DNA from: UMGS172 sp045647525
GTDB lineage: Bacteria > Bacillota > Clostridia > Oscillospirales > Acutalibacteraceae
Direction of reading: 5' to 3'
DNA: 29,425 nt
Assembly (NCBI GenBank): GCA_045647525.1
Contig: JAZRMK010000031.1
Coordinates: 1 to 29,425 of the forward strand
The notes below the pieces were generated by a model. It was not told where the DNA came from, made no database searches, and saw only the letters and a program-made list of their open reading frames with translations. The position numbers were made by a program, and so were the translations under genes. Position 1 is the stretch's first letter; each line of letters begins with the position of its first letter. Shown in pieces: positions 22,357 through 29,425 of this stretch.

Positions 22357-24198
22357 ATGAATTATCAGTTTTTAAACAACATCAATTCACCTGATGACCT
22401 AAAAAAACTGAATAACGATGACCTTGTAATCCTTTGTGACGAAATAAGGGACTGCATTCTTAACACTGTTTCCGAGAATGGCGGTCACTTGGCGTCAAAC
22501 TTAGGGTCTGTTGAGTTGACGATTGCAATTCATAAAGTGTTCAACAGTCCCAACGACAGTATAATTTTTGATGTTGGACATCAATGTTATACCCACAAAT
22601 TGTTGACCGGTCGTTTCTCAAATTTTAGCACTCTTCGTAAAACTAATGGAATTTCCGGTTTTACAAGACCTGATGAAAGTGAGCACGATGTTGTAATCTC
22701 AGGACATAGCAGTACTTCTATTTCTTCGGCTGAAGGAATAAGTGTTGCCAACGAACTACTCCAAAAGAACGGCTATTCAATAGCAGTTATCGGTGATGGG
22801 GCGTTAACCGGCGGTATGGCTTATGAAGCAATGATAAACGCAAGAAAAAAGGACAAGCGTTTAATAGTTATTCTTAACGATAATAAAATGTCAATTTCTA
22901 AAAGCCGAGGAGCACTGGCCAAGCATTTAGGCAAAATCAGAGCACGTAAAAAATATCATAAATTCAAAACAGGTGTTGAACGTTTTCTTATTAAGATTCC
23001 GCTTGTTGGACATGCTTTGCGTTCATTTGTATTTAAACTCAAAGCTGCACTTAAAAACTCAATTTATGACAGCAATATATTTGAGTCACTTGGGTTCTAC
23101 TACATGGGTCCCGTTGACGGTCATAATTTATCAATTATTACTGACCTTTTAGAAATTGCAAAAGATGAATCAAGACCTGTTTTAATTCACGTAAAAACGG
23201 TTAAAGGTAAGGGCTATTCCTTTGCCGAAACCAACCCGGACATTTACCATGGAGTTGCAAAATTCGACAAGACTTGCGGTGTGACTGCGTGCAACACAGA
23301 AAACTTTTCTAGTGTTTTTGGTGACGAACTGATAAAATTAGCCGAAAATGATAGTAAGATAGTGGCTGTTACAGCGGCAATGCCTGACGGAACGGGATTA
23401 AAAGAATTTGCCAATAAGTTTAAAAGCCGTTTCTTTGACGTAGGAATTGCAGAACAACACGCAGTGACTTTTTCCGCAGCATTGGCTAAAAGTGGCTTAA
23501 AACCCGTTTTTGCGGTGTATTCGACCTTTTTACAGAGAGCCTATGATCAGATAATTCACGATGCTGCCATCGCAAAGCTGCCGTTAACTCTGGCTGTCGA
23601 CAGAGCAGGTTTTGTTGGTGAAGACGGTGAAACTCACCAAGGACTTTTTGATGTTTCTTTTCTATCATCAATTCCTGATGTTAAGATATTTGCACCGTCT
23701 AATTATAACGAACTTCGCTCAATGCTAAAATTAAGAATGGAAAATCCCGTTGGTGTAGCGGCTATCCGTTATCCGAGAGGAAAGCAGTATCACAACCATT
23801 TCGAAACCGAATTTAACGGCGAAGAATTCAAAACGTTTGGTTCGAATGATACCGCTGTTGTAACATACGGCACGCTTTTTGATTTAGCTATGAATGCAAA
23901 ATCAAAACTTGACGCAGAAAACAAATCTATTTCGGTAGTTAAATTAAATGAGTTGACTACACTTTCAGATGATTTAATCAGTAAATTAAAAGTTTTTAAA
24001 CGCATTATCTTTTTTGAAGAGGGTATTGCAAAAGGTTCTGTTGCCGAAAGTTTGGGTTGTAAATTGCTTTGCAACAACTTTAATGGCGAATACGAGGTTT
24101 ATGCTGTGAAAAGTTTTGTAAAACAAGATAGCGTAAATTCTCAGCGTGTTATGCACTCATTGGATGAAGAATCTATCTATAAAATTTGCAAGAGGTAA
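22357..24198 (+). CDS. dxs: 1-deoxy-D-xylulose-5-phosphate synthase
   Basis: Dxs condenses pyruvate with glyceraldehyde-3-phosphate, the first step of the MEP isoprenoid pathway, using thiamine diphosphate. The 613-residue protein has His44 in GGHLASNLG, VGHQCYTHK (73-81), the ThDP motif GDGALTGG (146-153) with NDNKMSIS (174-181), and the central VDGHN. The catalytic Glu lies in VGIAEQHA, followed by a transketolase-like C-terminal domain. Length and domain order are normal. A TAGGAGA site precedes the ATG. It is 8 nt after ispA. Presence of dxs points to the MEP rather than the mevalonate route. Confidence 0.98.
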   Translation: MNYQFLNNINSPDDLKKLNNDDLVILCDEIRDCILNTVSENGGHLASNLGSVELTIAIHKVFNSPNDSIIFDVGHQCYTHKLLTGRFSNFSTLRKTNGISGFTRPDESEHDVVISGHSSTSISSAEGISVANELLQKNGYSIAVIGDGALTGGMAYEAMINARKKDKRLIVILNDNKMSISKSRGALAKHLGKIRARKKYHKFKTGVERFLIKIPLVGHALRSFVFKLKAALKNSIYDSNIFESLGFYYMGPVDGHNLSIITDLLEIAKDESRPVLIHVKTVKGKGYSFAETNPDIYHGVAKFDKTCGVTACNTENFSSVFGDELIKLAENDSKIVAVTAAMPDGTGLKEFANKFKSRFFDVGIAEQHAVTFSAALAKSGLKPVFAVYSTFLQRAYDQIIHDAAIAKLPLTLAVDRAGFVGEDGETHQGLFDVSFLSSIPDVKIFAPSNYNELRSMLKLRMENPVGVAAIRYPRGKQYHNHFETEFNGEEFKTFGSNDTAVVTYGTLFDLAMNAKSKLDAENKSISVVKLNELTTLSDDLISKLKVFKRIIFFEEGIAKGSVAESLGCKLLCNNFNGEYEVYAVKSFVKQDSVNSQRVMHSLDEESIYKICKR

Positions 24199-24203
24199 TT
24201 GTT

Positions 24204-25013
24204 TTGACAGAAAAGAAAAGGCTCGATATCGCAGTCTTTGAAAGAGGACTGTGTGAGAGCAGGGAAAAGGCTAAAACTTTAATTATGGCCGGAGTTGTCT
24301 ATCTTAACAACCAGAAGGCCGATAAGCCGGGTGTAACTGTTAAACCCGATGATCATATTGAAGTAAGGAGCAATCCTTTAAAATATGTTAGCCGTGGCGG
24401 TTTAAAACTTGAAAAGGCCATGACTCAATACAACATCAACCTTAATGACAAGATTTGCGCGGATATTGGTGCATCGACCGGTGGATTTACCGACTGTATG
24501 TTGCAAAATAACGCAAAGAAGGTATATGCCATTGATGTTGGTTACGGACAACTCGCATGGAAATTGCGAACCGATGAAAGAGTTGTGAATTTAGAAAGAA
24601 CAAATTTCCGTCATTGTACCAAAGAACAAATCCCAGATGATTTACAGTTTGCATCGGTTGACGTATCATTTATTTCTCTTTCCATTATCGTGCCGGTTAT
24701 GCGAACATTGATGGCCGACGACGCCGAGGCTGTGTGCCTGATAAAACCTCAGTTTGAAGCCGGAAAAGACAAGGTAGGAAAGAAAGGCGTTGTAAGAGAT
24801 AAGTCGGTTCATATTGAAGTCGTTGAACGCACAGTCAATATAATGTTAAACACGGGTTTTTCAATATTAGGACTTGAATTTTCACCAATCAAAGGCCCCG
24901 AAGGAAATATTGAATATCTTGCATACATAAAAAAGAGCGACGACCCAAAAATGCTTTGCGAAACCACTGCCGAACAGATAGTTTTAGCCTCACACAGTGA
25001 ACTTGATAAATAA
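24204..25013 (+). CDS. tlyA: TlyA family rRNA (cytidine-2'-O)-methyltransferase
   Basis: A 269-residue protein with an N-terminal S4 RNA-binding domain (about 4-60; RLDIAVFERGLCESREKAK) and an FtsJ/RrmJ-type methyltransferase domain. SAM motif I is DIGASTGGFTD (87-97); the expected catalytic residues are Asp153 in VDVSF and Lys181 in LIKPQFEAG. TlyA 2'-O-methylates rRNA in other bacteria and is often mislabelled hemolysin. I place the start at TTG 24204, 7 nt after AGAGGT in the end of dxs; an upstream in-frame TTG at 24186 would precede that site. It sits 5 nt after dxs. Confidence 0.93.
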   Translation: MTEKKRLDIAVFERGLCESREKAKTLIMAGVVYLNNQKADKPGVTVKPDDHIEVRSNPLKYVSRGGLKLEKAMTQYNINLNDKICADIGASTGGFTDCMLQNNAKKVYAIDVGYGQLAWKLRTDERVVNLERTNFRHCTKEQIPDDLQFASVDVSFISLSIIVPVMRTLMADDAEAVCLIKPQFEAGKDKVGKKGVVRDKSVHIEVVERTVNIMLNTGFSILGLEFSPIKGPEGNIEYLAYIKKSDDPKMLCETTAEQIVLASHSELDK

Positions 25014-25025
25014 AGGTGTGATTTT

Positions 25026-25856
25026 TTGAGAATTAACATAATTTATAATCACAATAAGGATAATTGCTATGAAATTGCTTTAAAATCTGCCGAAATTTTG
25101 AAACAGTCAGGCGCACATGTTTCTATTTTCGACATAGATGCAGCAACAAGCAATAACAATGAAGAAACGGTATTCAAAACTGCCGAAATTATTGCAGTTG
25201 TCGGCGGTGACGGAACAATTCTTAAAATTGCAAAGATTGCCGCATTGAACAATAAAGCAATAGTAGGAATTAACGCAGGAAGATTGGGATACCTTGCTTG
25301 CATAGGCGCCGACCAGCTGAATTCTTTAAAATTTTTAGTTAACGGCGATTACACAATCGAAAACCGAACAATGATACTTGCCGAATGGTACGAAAACAAC
25401 ACACTGTTGGGCAAATGTAACTGCCTTAACGACGCAGTCATCTCGCACGGTGCTATCTCGACCCTCATAGATTTGGATATAGCTGTTGATAACGACAACT
25501 TCTTTTACAGAGCAGACGGTATTATTGCCGCAACACCAAGCGGTTCAACGGCATATTCGCTATCAGCGGGCGGTCCTGTTGTTGACCCGACATTAGACTG
25601 TTTCATCTTAACACCAGTCTGTCCACACACATTACAGAACAGAGCTTTGGTTATAAACAGCACCAAAACCGCAGATATCAAGGTTGACTGTTCAAAAAAT
25701 GCCAGTGCATATCTTTCTTGTGACGGTGAAAACGTTTATGAGATAAAACGCAGCAGTACAATAAAAATCAAGCGTTCAGATCTGAATGCTAAATTTATAA
25801 AACTAAACGACGTTTCGGTATATAAAGTTTTTTCTGAAAAGACCAAGATAATTTAA
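25026..25856 (+). CDS. nadK: NAD kinase
   Basis: NadK phosphorylates NAD to NADP. The 276-residue protein has GGDG (60-63), the NDAV motif (135-138; usually NDxxx) and PSGSTAYSLSAGGPV (171-185), all standard for the family. The start is TTG 25026, 7 nt after AAAGGTG (25012-25018). The gene follows tlyA by 12 nt and precedes argR, the usual Clostridia order. NADP supply here sits beside the MEP pathway gene dxs, but a regulatory link is not shown. Confidence 0.97.
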   Translation: MRINIIYNHNKDNCYEIALKSAEILKQSGAHVSIFDIDAATSNNNEETVFKTAEIIAVVGGDGTILKIAKIAALNNKAIVGINAGRLGYLACIGADQLNSLKFLVNGDYTIENRTMILAEWYENNTLLGKCNCLNDAVISHGAISTLIDLDIAVDNDNFFYRADGIIAATPSGSTAYSLSAGGPVVDPTLDCFILTPVCPHTLQNRALVINSTKTADIKVDCSKNASAYLSCDGENVYEIKRSSTIKIKRSDLNAKFIKLNDVSVYKVFSEKTKII

Positions 25857-25866
25857 GGAGTAGGCT

Positions 25867-26316
25867 ATGAAAAAAGAACGCCAGGCCAGAATTTTAGAAT
25901 TGATTGCAAAACACCCTATTGAAACCCAAGAAGACTTACAGTTTCGTCTTCAAAGTTTAGGGTTTGATGTTACGCAGGCAACCGTTTCTCGTGATATCAA
26001 GGAATTAAGAATCGTAAAAATGCTTGATTCAAATGGTGTTTACCGTTATGCTACAAGCAACACAGGCAACAAGTCTGCAAATGTAAAGCACCGTGAGATT
26101 TTTTCACATTCCTGCATTTCGGTAGTTTACGCTATGAATGATGTTGTCATCAAATGTCACGCAGGTATGGCGCAGGGCGCTTGTGCATGCCTTGATTTAA
26201 TGAACTGTAAAAATGTTCTCGGCACTTTGGCAGGTGACGACACGATTTTCGTTATCACCAAGTCCGAAGCCGATGCAAAAGAATTGACCGACATGTTGTC
26301 GGAACTTATTGATTAA
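25867..26316 (+). CDS. argR: Arginine repressor ArgR/AhrC
   Basis: A 149-residue hexameric regulator of arginine synthesis and catabolism. The N-terminal winged helix has TQATVSRDIKEL (36-47), the recognition-helix region, and the C-terminal oligomerisation domain has GTLAGDDTIFVI (119-130), where arginine is bound. An AAGGAG site precedes the ATG, 10 nt after nadK. Its place between nadK and recN is highly conserved in Firmicutes. No arginine biosynthetic genes are in the window, so its targets lie elsewhere. Confidence 0.97.
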   Translation: MKKERQARILELIAKHPIETQEDLQFRLQSLGFDVTQATVSRDIKELRIVKMLDSNGVYRYATSNTGNKSANVKHREIFSHSCISVVYAMNDVVIKCHAGMAQGACACLDLMNCKNVLGTLAGDDTIFVITKSEADAKELTDMLSELID

Positions 26317-26333
26317 CAGGTAGAATATATTTT

Positions 26334-28001
26334 ATGTTAAAATCACTCAACATCGAAAACATTGCTATTATTGAAAAATGCAATATCTCATTCGCTTCGG
26401 GATTCAACTGTCTGACCGGTGAAACAGGTGCAGGTAAGTCGATAATAATTGACTCCATAAACGCCGTAACAGGTCAAAGAACCTCGAAGGAACTTATTAG
26501 GACCGGCTGTAACAAGGCGGTCGTTTCTGCATTGTTTTGCGATGTTTCAGATACCGTTTCTAACGTTTTATCTGAATACGGCGTTTCTATTGACGAAGAT
26601 AAAACATTACTTGTTTCAAGAGTGATTACTGTTGACGGAAAAAACAGTTGCAAAGTCAACGGCGTTTCGGTCAATGTTTCCGTTTTAAAGGAAATCGGCG
26701 CCCATTTGCTCAATATTCACGGCCAGCACGATAATCAGAGCTTACTTAACCCTGATAACCACTGTAATTATATCGATTCTTACGGCAATTTTGAGCCTAT
26801 TATTGAGGATTACAGAAATTGCTATAACGAGTTAAAAAATGTAAGAAGAAAACTAAAAGTTCTAATCAATGAATTTGCTGACGGAAACCGTCGTTTTGAA
26901 CTGCTCAAATTCCAAATAAATGAGATTGAAGCAGCAAATATCAGGGTAGGGGAATTAGAAGACCTTCTTCGCCGCCGTACCGAAATGCAGAATTTTGAAA
27001 AGTTGTCATCAATTCTTAATGAAGCATACGAAAATTTAAGTGGTGGCGATGCATCTCTTGGTGCTGAAAACCTTACCGCAAACGCATCAACACTTTTGAT
27101 GTCGGCTGCAAAACTTAACGACAGTTTAAGTCCGGTTTCCGAAAGAATTGTTGCTATCTCAGCAGAGCTTTCTGAATTGACTGCTGATGTTAGGAACTAT
27201 TTAAGTTCTTTGAAATTCGATGCAAATGAACTCGAAGAATTAGAACAGAGAATTGACCTTATAAAAGGATTAAATAAAAAATATGGCGGTGACGAGGCCG
27301 CAGTTTTAGAGTATTTAAAAACCGCAAATGCTGAACTTGAACGTTTCAACAATTCCGATAAAGAGCTAAATGCTTTGCAGGCACTGTCCGATGCTTTGGA
27401 TGATGAGATATATGAAAAAGGCAAAGCTCTGACCGATGCAAGACAAAAAACCGCAAAAGAGTTCTCGGCAAAAATATGTGAAGTTTTGAAATTTTTAGAA
27501 ATGCCGAATGTCTCTTTCTCGGTACATTTTAAAGAAGGAATTTATACAGTAAACGGTTGTGACGATGTTGAGTTCTTAATATCGGCGAACTTAGGTCAAG
27601 AAGAAAAACCGCTTTCAAAAATCGCCTCAGGCGGTGAACTGTCAAGAATTATGTTGGCAATTAAAAGTGTTTTAACCGATGAAAACGGCGCTCAAACCTT
27701 GATATTCGACGAAATCGATTCAGGAATCAGCGGCAGAGCAGCCGACAAGGTTGGAAAACAGTTAAAACAGTTGTCCGAGGAGAAGCAGGTCATCTGTGTG
27801 ACACATCTCGCACAAATTGCCTCGGCTGCAAATAATCATTTGCTTATCAGCAAGACAGAACAGAGCGGTATAACACGCACAGATGTAAAACAAATTAACG
27901 GTGATGAAAGAATCAAAGAAATTGCCCGTATTGTTTCGGGCAGTGAAATAACCGAAAATCTTTATAAAACCGCAAAAGAACTTATTGAAAATCATATTTA
28001 A
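26334..28001 (+). CDS. recN: DNA repair protein RecN
   Basis: RecN is an SMC-like ATPase acting early in double-strand break repair. The 555-residue protein has Walker A GETGAGKS (29-36), then NIHGQHDNQSLL (the Q-loop region), long coiled coils at about 150-370, the signature ASGGELSRIM (431-440) and Walker B LIFDEIDSG (456-464). ATG 26334 has only a weak AGGTAGAA site upstream, 17 nt after argR. In many Clostridia spoIVB and spo0A follow recN; here tyrS does instead. Confidence 0.97.
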   Translation: MLKSLNIENIAIIEKCNISFASGFNCLTGETGAGKSIIIDSINAVTGQRTSKELIRTGCNKAVVSALFCDVSDTVSNVLSEYGVSIDEDKTLLVSRVITVDGKNSCKVNGVSVNVSVLKEIGAHLLNIHGQHDNQSLLNPDNHCNYIDSYGNFEPIIEDYRNCYNELKNVRRKLKVLINEFADGNRRFELLKFQINEIEAANIRVGELEDLLRRRTEMQNFEKLSSILNEAYENLSGGDASLGAENLTANASTLLMSAAKLNDSLSPVSERIVAISAELSELTADVRNYLSSLKFDANELEELEQRIDLIKGLNKKYGGDEAAVLEYLKTANAELERFNNSDKELNALQALSDALDDEIYEKGKALTDARQKTAKEFSAKICEVLKFLEMPNVSFSVHFKEGIYTVNGCDDVEFLISANLGQEEKPLSKIASGGELSRIMLAIKSVLTDENGAQTLIFDEIDSGISGRAADKVGKQLKQLSEEKQVICVTHLAQIASAANNHLLISKTEQSGITRTDVKQINGDERIKEIARIVSGSEITENLYKTAKELIENHI

Positions 28002-28013
28002 TTGTGGTAACAT
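27985..28013 (+). promoter_or_regulatory. Probable tyrS promoter within the end of recN
   Basis: TTGAAA (27985-27990) and TAACAT (28008-28013) are spaced by 17 nt, and TGG precedes the -10 as an extended -10 element. The leader to the ATG at 28044 is only about 25 nt, too short for a T-box. Confidence 0.6.
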
Positions 28014-28043
28014 ATTTAAATCAGTTGTATGGAGGAAATAATA

Positions 28044-29267
28044 ATGACTTGTTATGACGAGCTTGTAGCCCGCGGTCTTATCGCTCAGGTTACAAACGAA
28101 GATGAAATAAGAAAGATGGTCAATGCCGGTGAAGCAACCTTCTACATCGGTTTCGATCCCACTGCCGACAGCCTTCATGTAGGTCACTTTATGGCACTTT
28201 GCCTTATGAAAAGATTGCAGATGGCAGGTAACAAACCCGTAGTTCTCATCGGTGGCGGTACAGCTATGATAGGTGACCCTTCCGGCAGAACCGATATGCG
28301 TCAGATGATGACCACCGAAACTATCAAACATAACTGTGACTGCTTTAAGGTACAGATGGAGCGCTTTATTGATTTCGGTGAAGGTAAAGCAATTATGGTC
28401 AACAATGCCGATTGGCTGTTGGGACTTAATTACGTTGAACTTCTCCGCGAAGTTGGTGCTTGCTTCTCGGTAAACAATATGCTTCGTGCTGAGTGCTACA
28501 AACAGAGAATGGAAAAAGGACTTTCTTTCCTTGAATTCAACTATATGATAATGCAGTCTTACGACTTCTATCATCTTTTCAAGCACTATGGCTGTAATAT
28601 GCAGTTTGGTGGTGACGACCAATGGTCGAATATGCTCGGCGGTACTGAGCTTATCCGTAAAAAGTTGGGTAAAGACGCTCATGCTATGACCATCACATTG
28701 CTTCTCAACTCAGAGGGTAAAAAGATGGGTAAAACAGCTAATGGCGCAGTATGGCTCGATGCTAATAAAACTACACCTTACGACTTCTTCCAGTATTGGA
28801 GAAATGTTGACGATGCTGACGTTGTCAAATGTATGAAATTGCTCACATTTATTCCGTTGGAAGAAATTTATGAGTATGAAAAACTCGACGGCAGTGAACT
28901 CAACTCTGTAAAAGAACGCTTGGCATTCGAATTAACCAAAATGATTCACGGTGAGGATGAAGCTAAAAAGGCTCTCGACACTGCACGCTCACTTTTCAGC
29001 GGCAAGCCGGATTCCGCATCAATGCCCACAACCGTTCTCAACAACGATCAATTGACCGACGGTGCTATCGGCATTCTTGATGCAATGCTTATCGCTGGTC
29101 TTATTCCTTCAAAGGGTGAGGGTAGAAGACTTATCCAGCAGGGTGGCGTTTCTGTTAACGATGCCAAGGTTACCGATCCTGCATTCACTCTTAAAGCTGA
29201 CGATCTTTCAAATGACGGTGTTGTAATCAAAAAGGGTAAAAAGGTATTCCATAAGATTACTATGTAA
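28044..29267 (+). CDS. tyrS: Tyrosyl-tRNA synthetase
   Basis: TyrS charges tRNA-Tyr. The 407-residue class I synthetase has the HIGH-type motif HVGH (45-48), the KMSKS-type motif KMGKT (227-231) and a C-terminal S4 domain (about 345-407; GRRLIQQGGVSVNDAKV). The MGDDQW-like GGDDQWSN segment (189-196) lies in the active site. I chose ATG 28044 because GGAGGA at 28031-28036 is its ribosome binding site; an in-frame ATG at 28029 overlaps that site. It belongs to the TyrS (not TyrZ) group by KMGKT and the S4 domain, but I cannot exclude a second synthetase in the genome. No T-box leader is present. Confidence 0.96.
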   Translation: MTCYDELVARGLIAQVTNEDEIRKMVNAGEATFYIGFDPTADSLHVGHFMALCLMKRLQMAGNKPVVLIGGGTAMIGDPSGRTDMRQMMTTETIKHNCDCFKVQMERFIDFGEGKAIMVNNADWLLGLNYVELLREVGACFSVNNMLRAECYKQRMEKGLSFLEFNYMIMQSYDFYHLFKHYGCNMQFGGDDQWSNMLGGTELIRKKLGKDAHAMTITLLLNSEGKKMGKTANGAVWLDANKTTPYDFFQYWRNVDDADVVKCMKLLTFIPLEEIYEYEKLDGSELNSVKERLAFELTKMIHGEDEAKKALDTARSLFSGKPDSASMPTTVLNNDQLTDGAIGILDAMLIAGLIPSKGEGRRLIQQGGVSVNDAKVTDPAFTLKADDLSNDGVVIKKGKKVFHKITM

Positions 29268-29346
29268 GAAATAAACCTCACGTAAAAGGGAATTGCGGTT
29301 AGGGATAATTTGCCTAAAACAATTTCTTTTTGTAGTCCAATGCGTT

Positions 29347-29385
29347 AAAAAGCCACGGTACGCGTCAGCGTTACCGTGGCTTTTT
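29347..29385. terminator. Strong bidirectional-type terminator after tyrS
   Basis: AAAAAGCCACGGTA (29347-29360) pairs over 14 bp with TACCGTGGCTTTTT (29372-29385). The loop can extend the stem with CGC/GCG. A- and T-runs flank it, so it can act on both strands. It lies about 80 nt after tyrS; the intervening 29268-29346 shows no open frame or clear RNA feature. Confidence 0.92.
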
Positions 29386-29425
29386 GCCTTTTATCCTATC
29401 AAAAATACAACCGTTTTAGGTGCGA

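Noticed and set aside
28002..28043. T-box riboswitch for tyrS.
   Set aside because: The whole gap from recN is 42 nt, too short for a T-box, and no T-box sequence or terminator is present.
27762..28682. A 306-codon open frame on the minus strand across the end of recN and the start of tyrS.
   Set aside because: It runs antisense through two certain genes, has no ribosome binding site or recognisable domain, and its composition is explained by the codon bias of the opposite strand.
29391..29425. Possible end of a minus-strand gene entering from beyond the window (open for about 10 codons before a stop).
   Set aside because: Too short to tell from chance. The bidirectional terminator next to it would fit a convergent gene, but nothing in the visible residues identifies one.

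Overview
The window reads as a chromosomal segment of a low-GC Gram-positive bacterium of the class Clostridia, probably an Oscillospiraceae/Ruminococcaceae-like gut lineage. The grounds are gene content and order (ruvAB-glmM; nusB-xseAB-ispA-dxs-tlyA-nadK-argR-recN; ecfA1-A2-T-truA), strong GGAGG/GAGGTG ribosome binding sites, TTG starts on three genes, and A/T-rich intrinsic terminators. The species is an inference; no marker here fixes it.

Region 1 (1-10974, all +) is a long, tightly packed run with no clear internal terminator: end of ruvA, ruvB, glmM, a class I SAM methyltransferase, ecfA1-ecfA2-ecfT, truA, a membrane-anchored DUF5711-like protein, a CvpA-like membrane protein and a ClpE-like AAA+ unfoldase. 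Several neighbours overlap by 1-8 nt. The genes cover Holliday junction repair, peptidoglycan precursor supply, vitamin uptake energising, tRNA pseudouridylation and protein quality control.

Region 2 (10975-18600) is more accessory and is split into short units by its own promoters and terminators. A strong promoter containing a 13-bp perfect inverted repeat drives tRNA-Gly(TCC) and tRNA-Arg(TCT). After a strong terminator and a purine/pyrimidine-rich stretch come a translationally coupled pair (four-helix-bundle protein plus GIY-YIG protein with a RAMA-like C-terminus), a stand-alone papain-like amidase-domain protein, an MFS transporter, a cytoplasmic GH78-like rhamnosidase, a BrnQ-type branched-chain amino acid transporter, and, on the minus strand, a DivIVA-like coiled-coil protein.

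Region 3 (18601-29267, all +) is a conserved Clostridia housekeeping cluster: nusB, a TsaD-like M22/Kae1-family paralogue, xseA, xseB, ispA, dxs, tlyA, nadK, argR, recN, then tyrS with a likely promoter of its own. It links isoprenoid precursor synthesis, DNA repair, NADP supply, rRNA methylation and arginine control. The sporulation genes that often flank this cluster in Clostridia (spoIIIA upstream, spoIVB/spo0A downstream) are absent from the positions seen here.

I found no CRISPR array, insertion sequence, prophage or rRNA gene. The best candidates for unusual biology are the four-helix-bundle/GIY-YIG pair beside the tRNAs, the palindrome inside the tRNA promoter, and the divergent TsaD-like paralogue.
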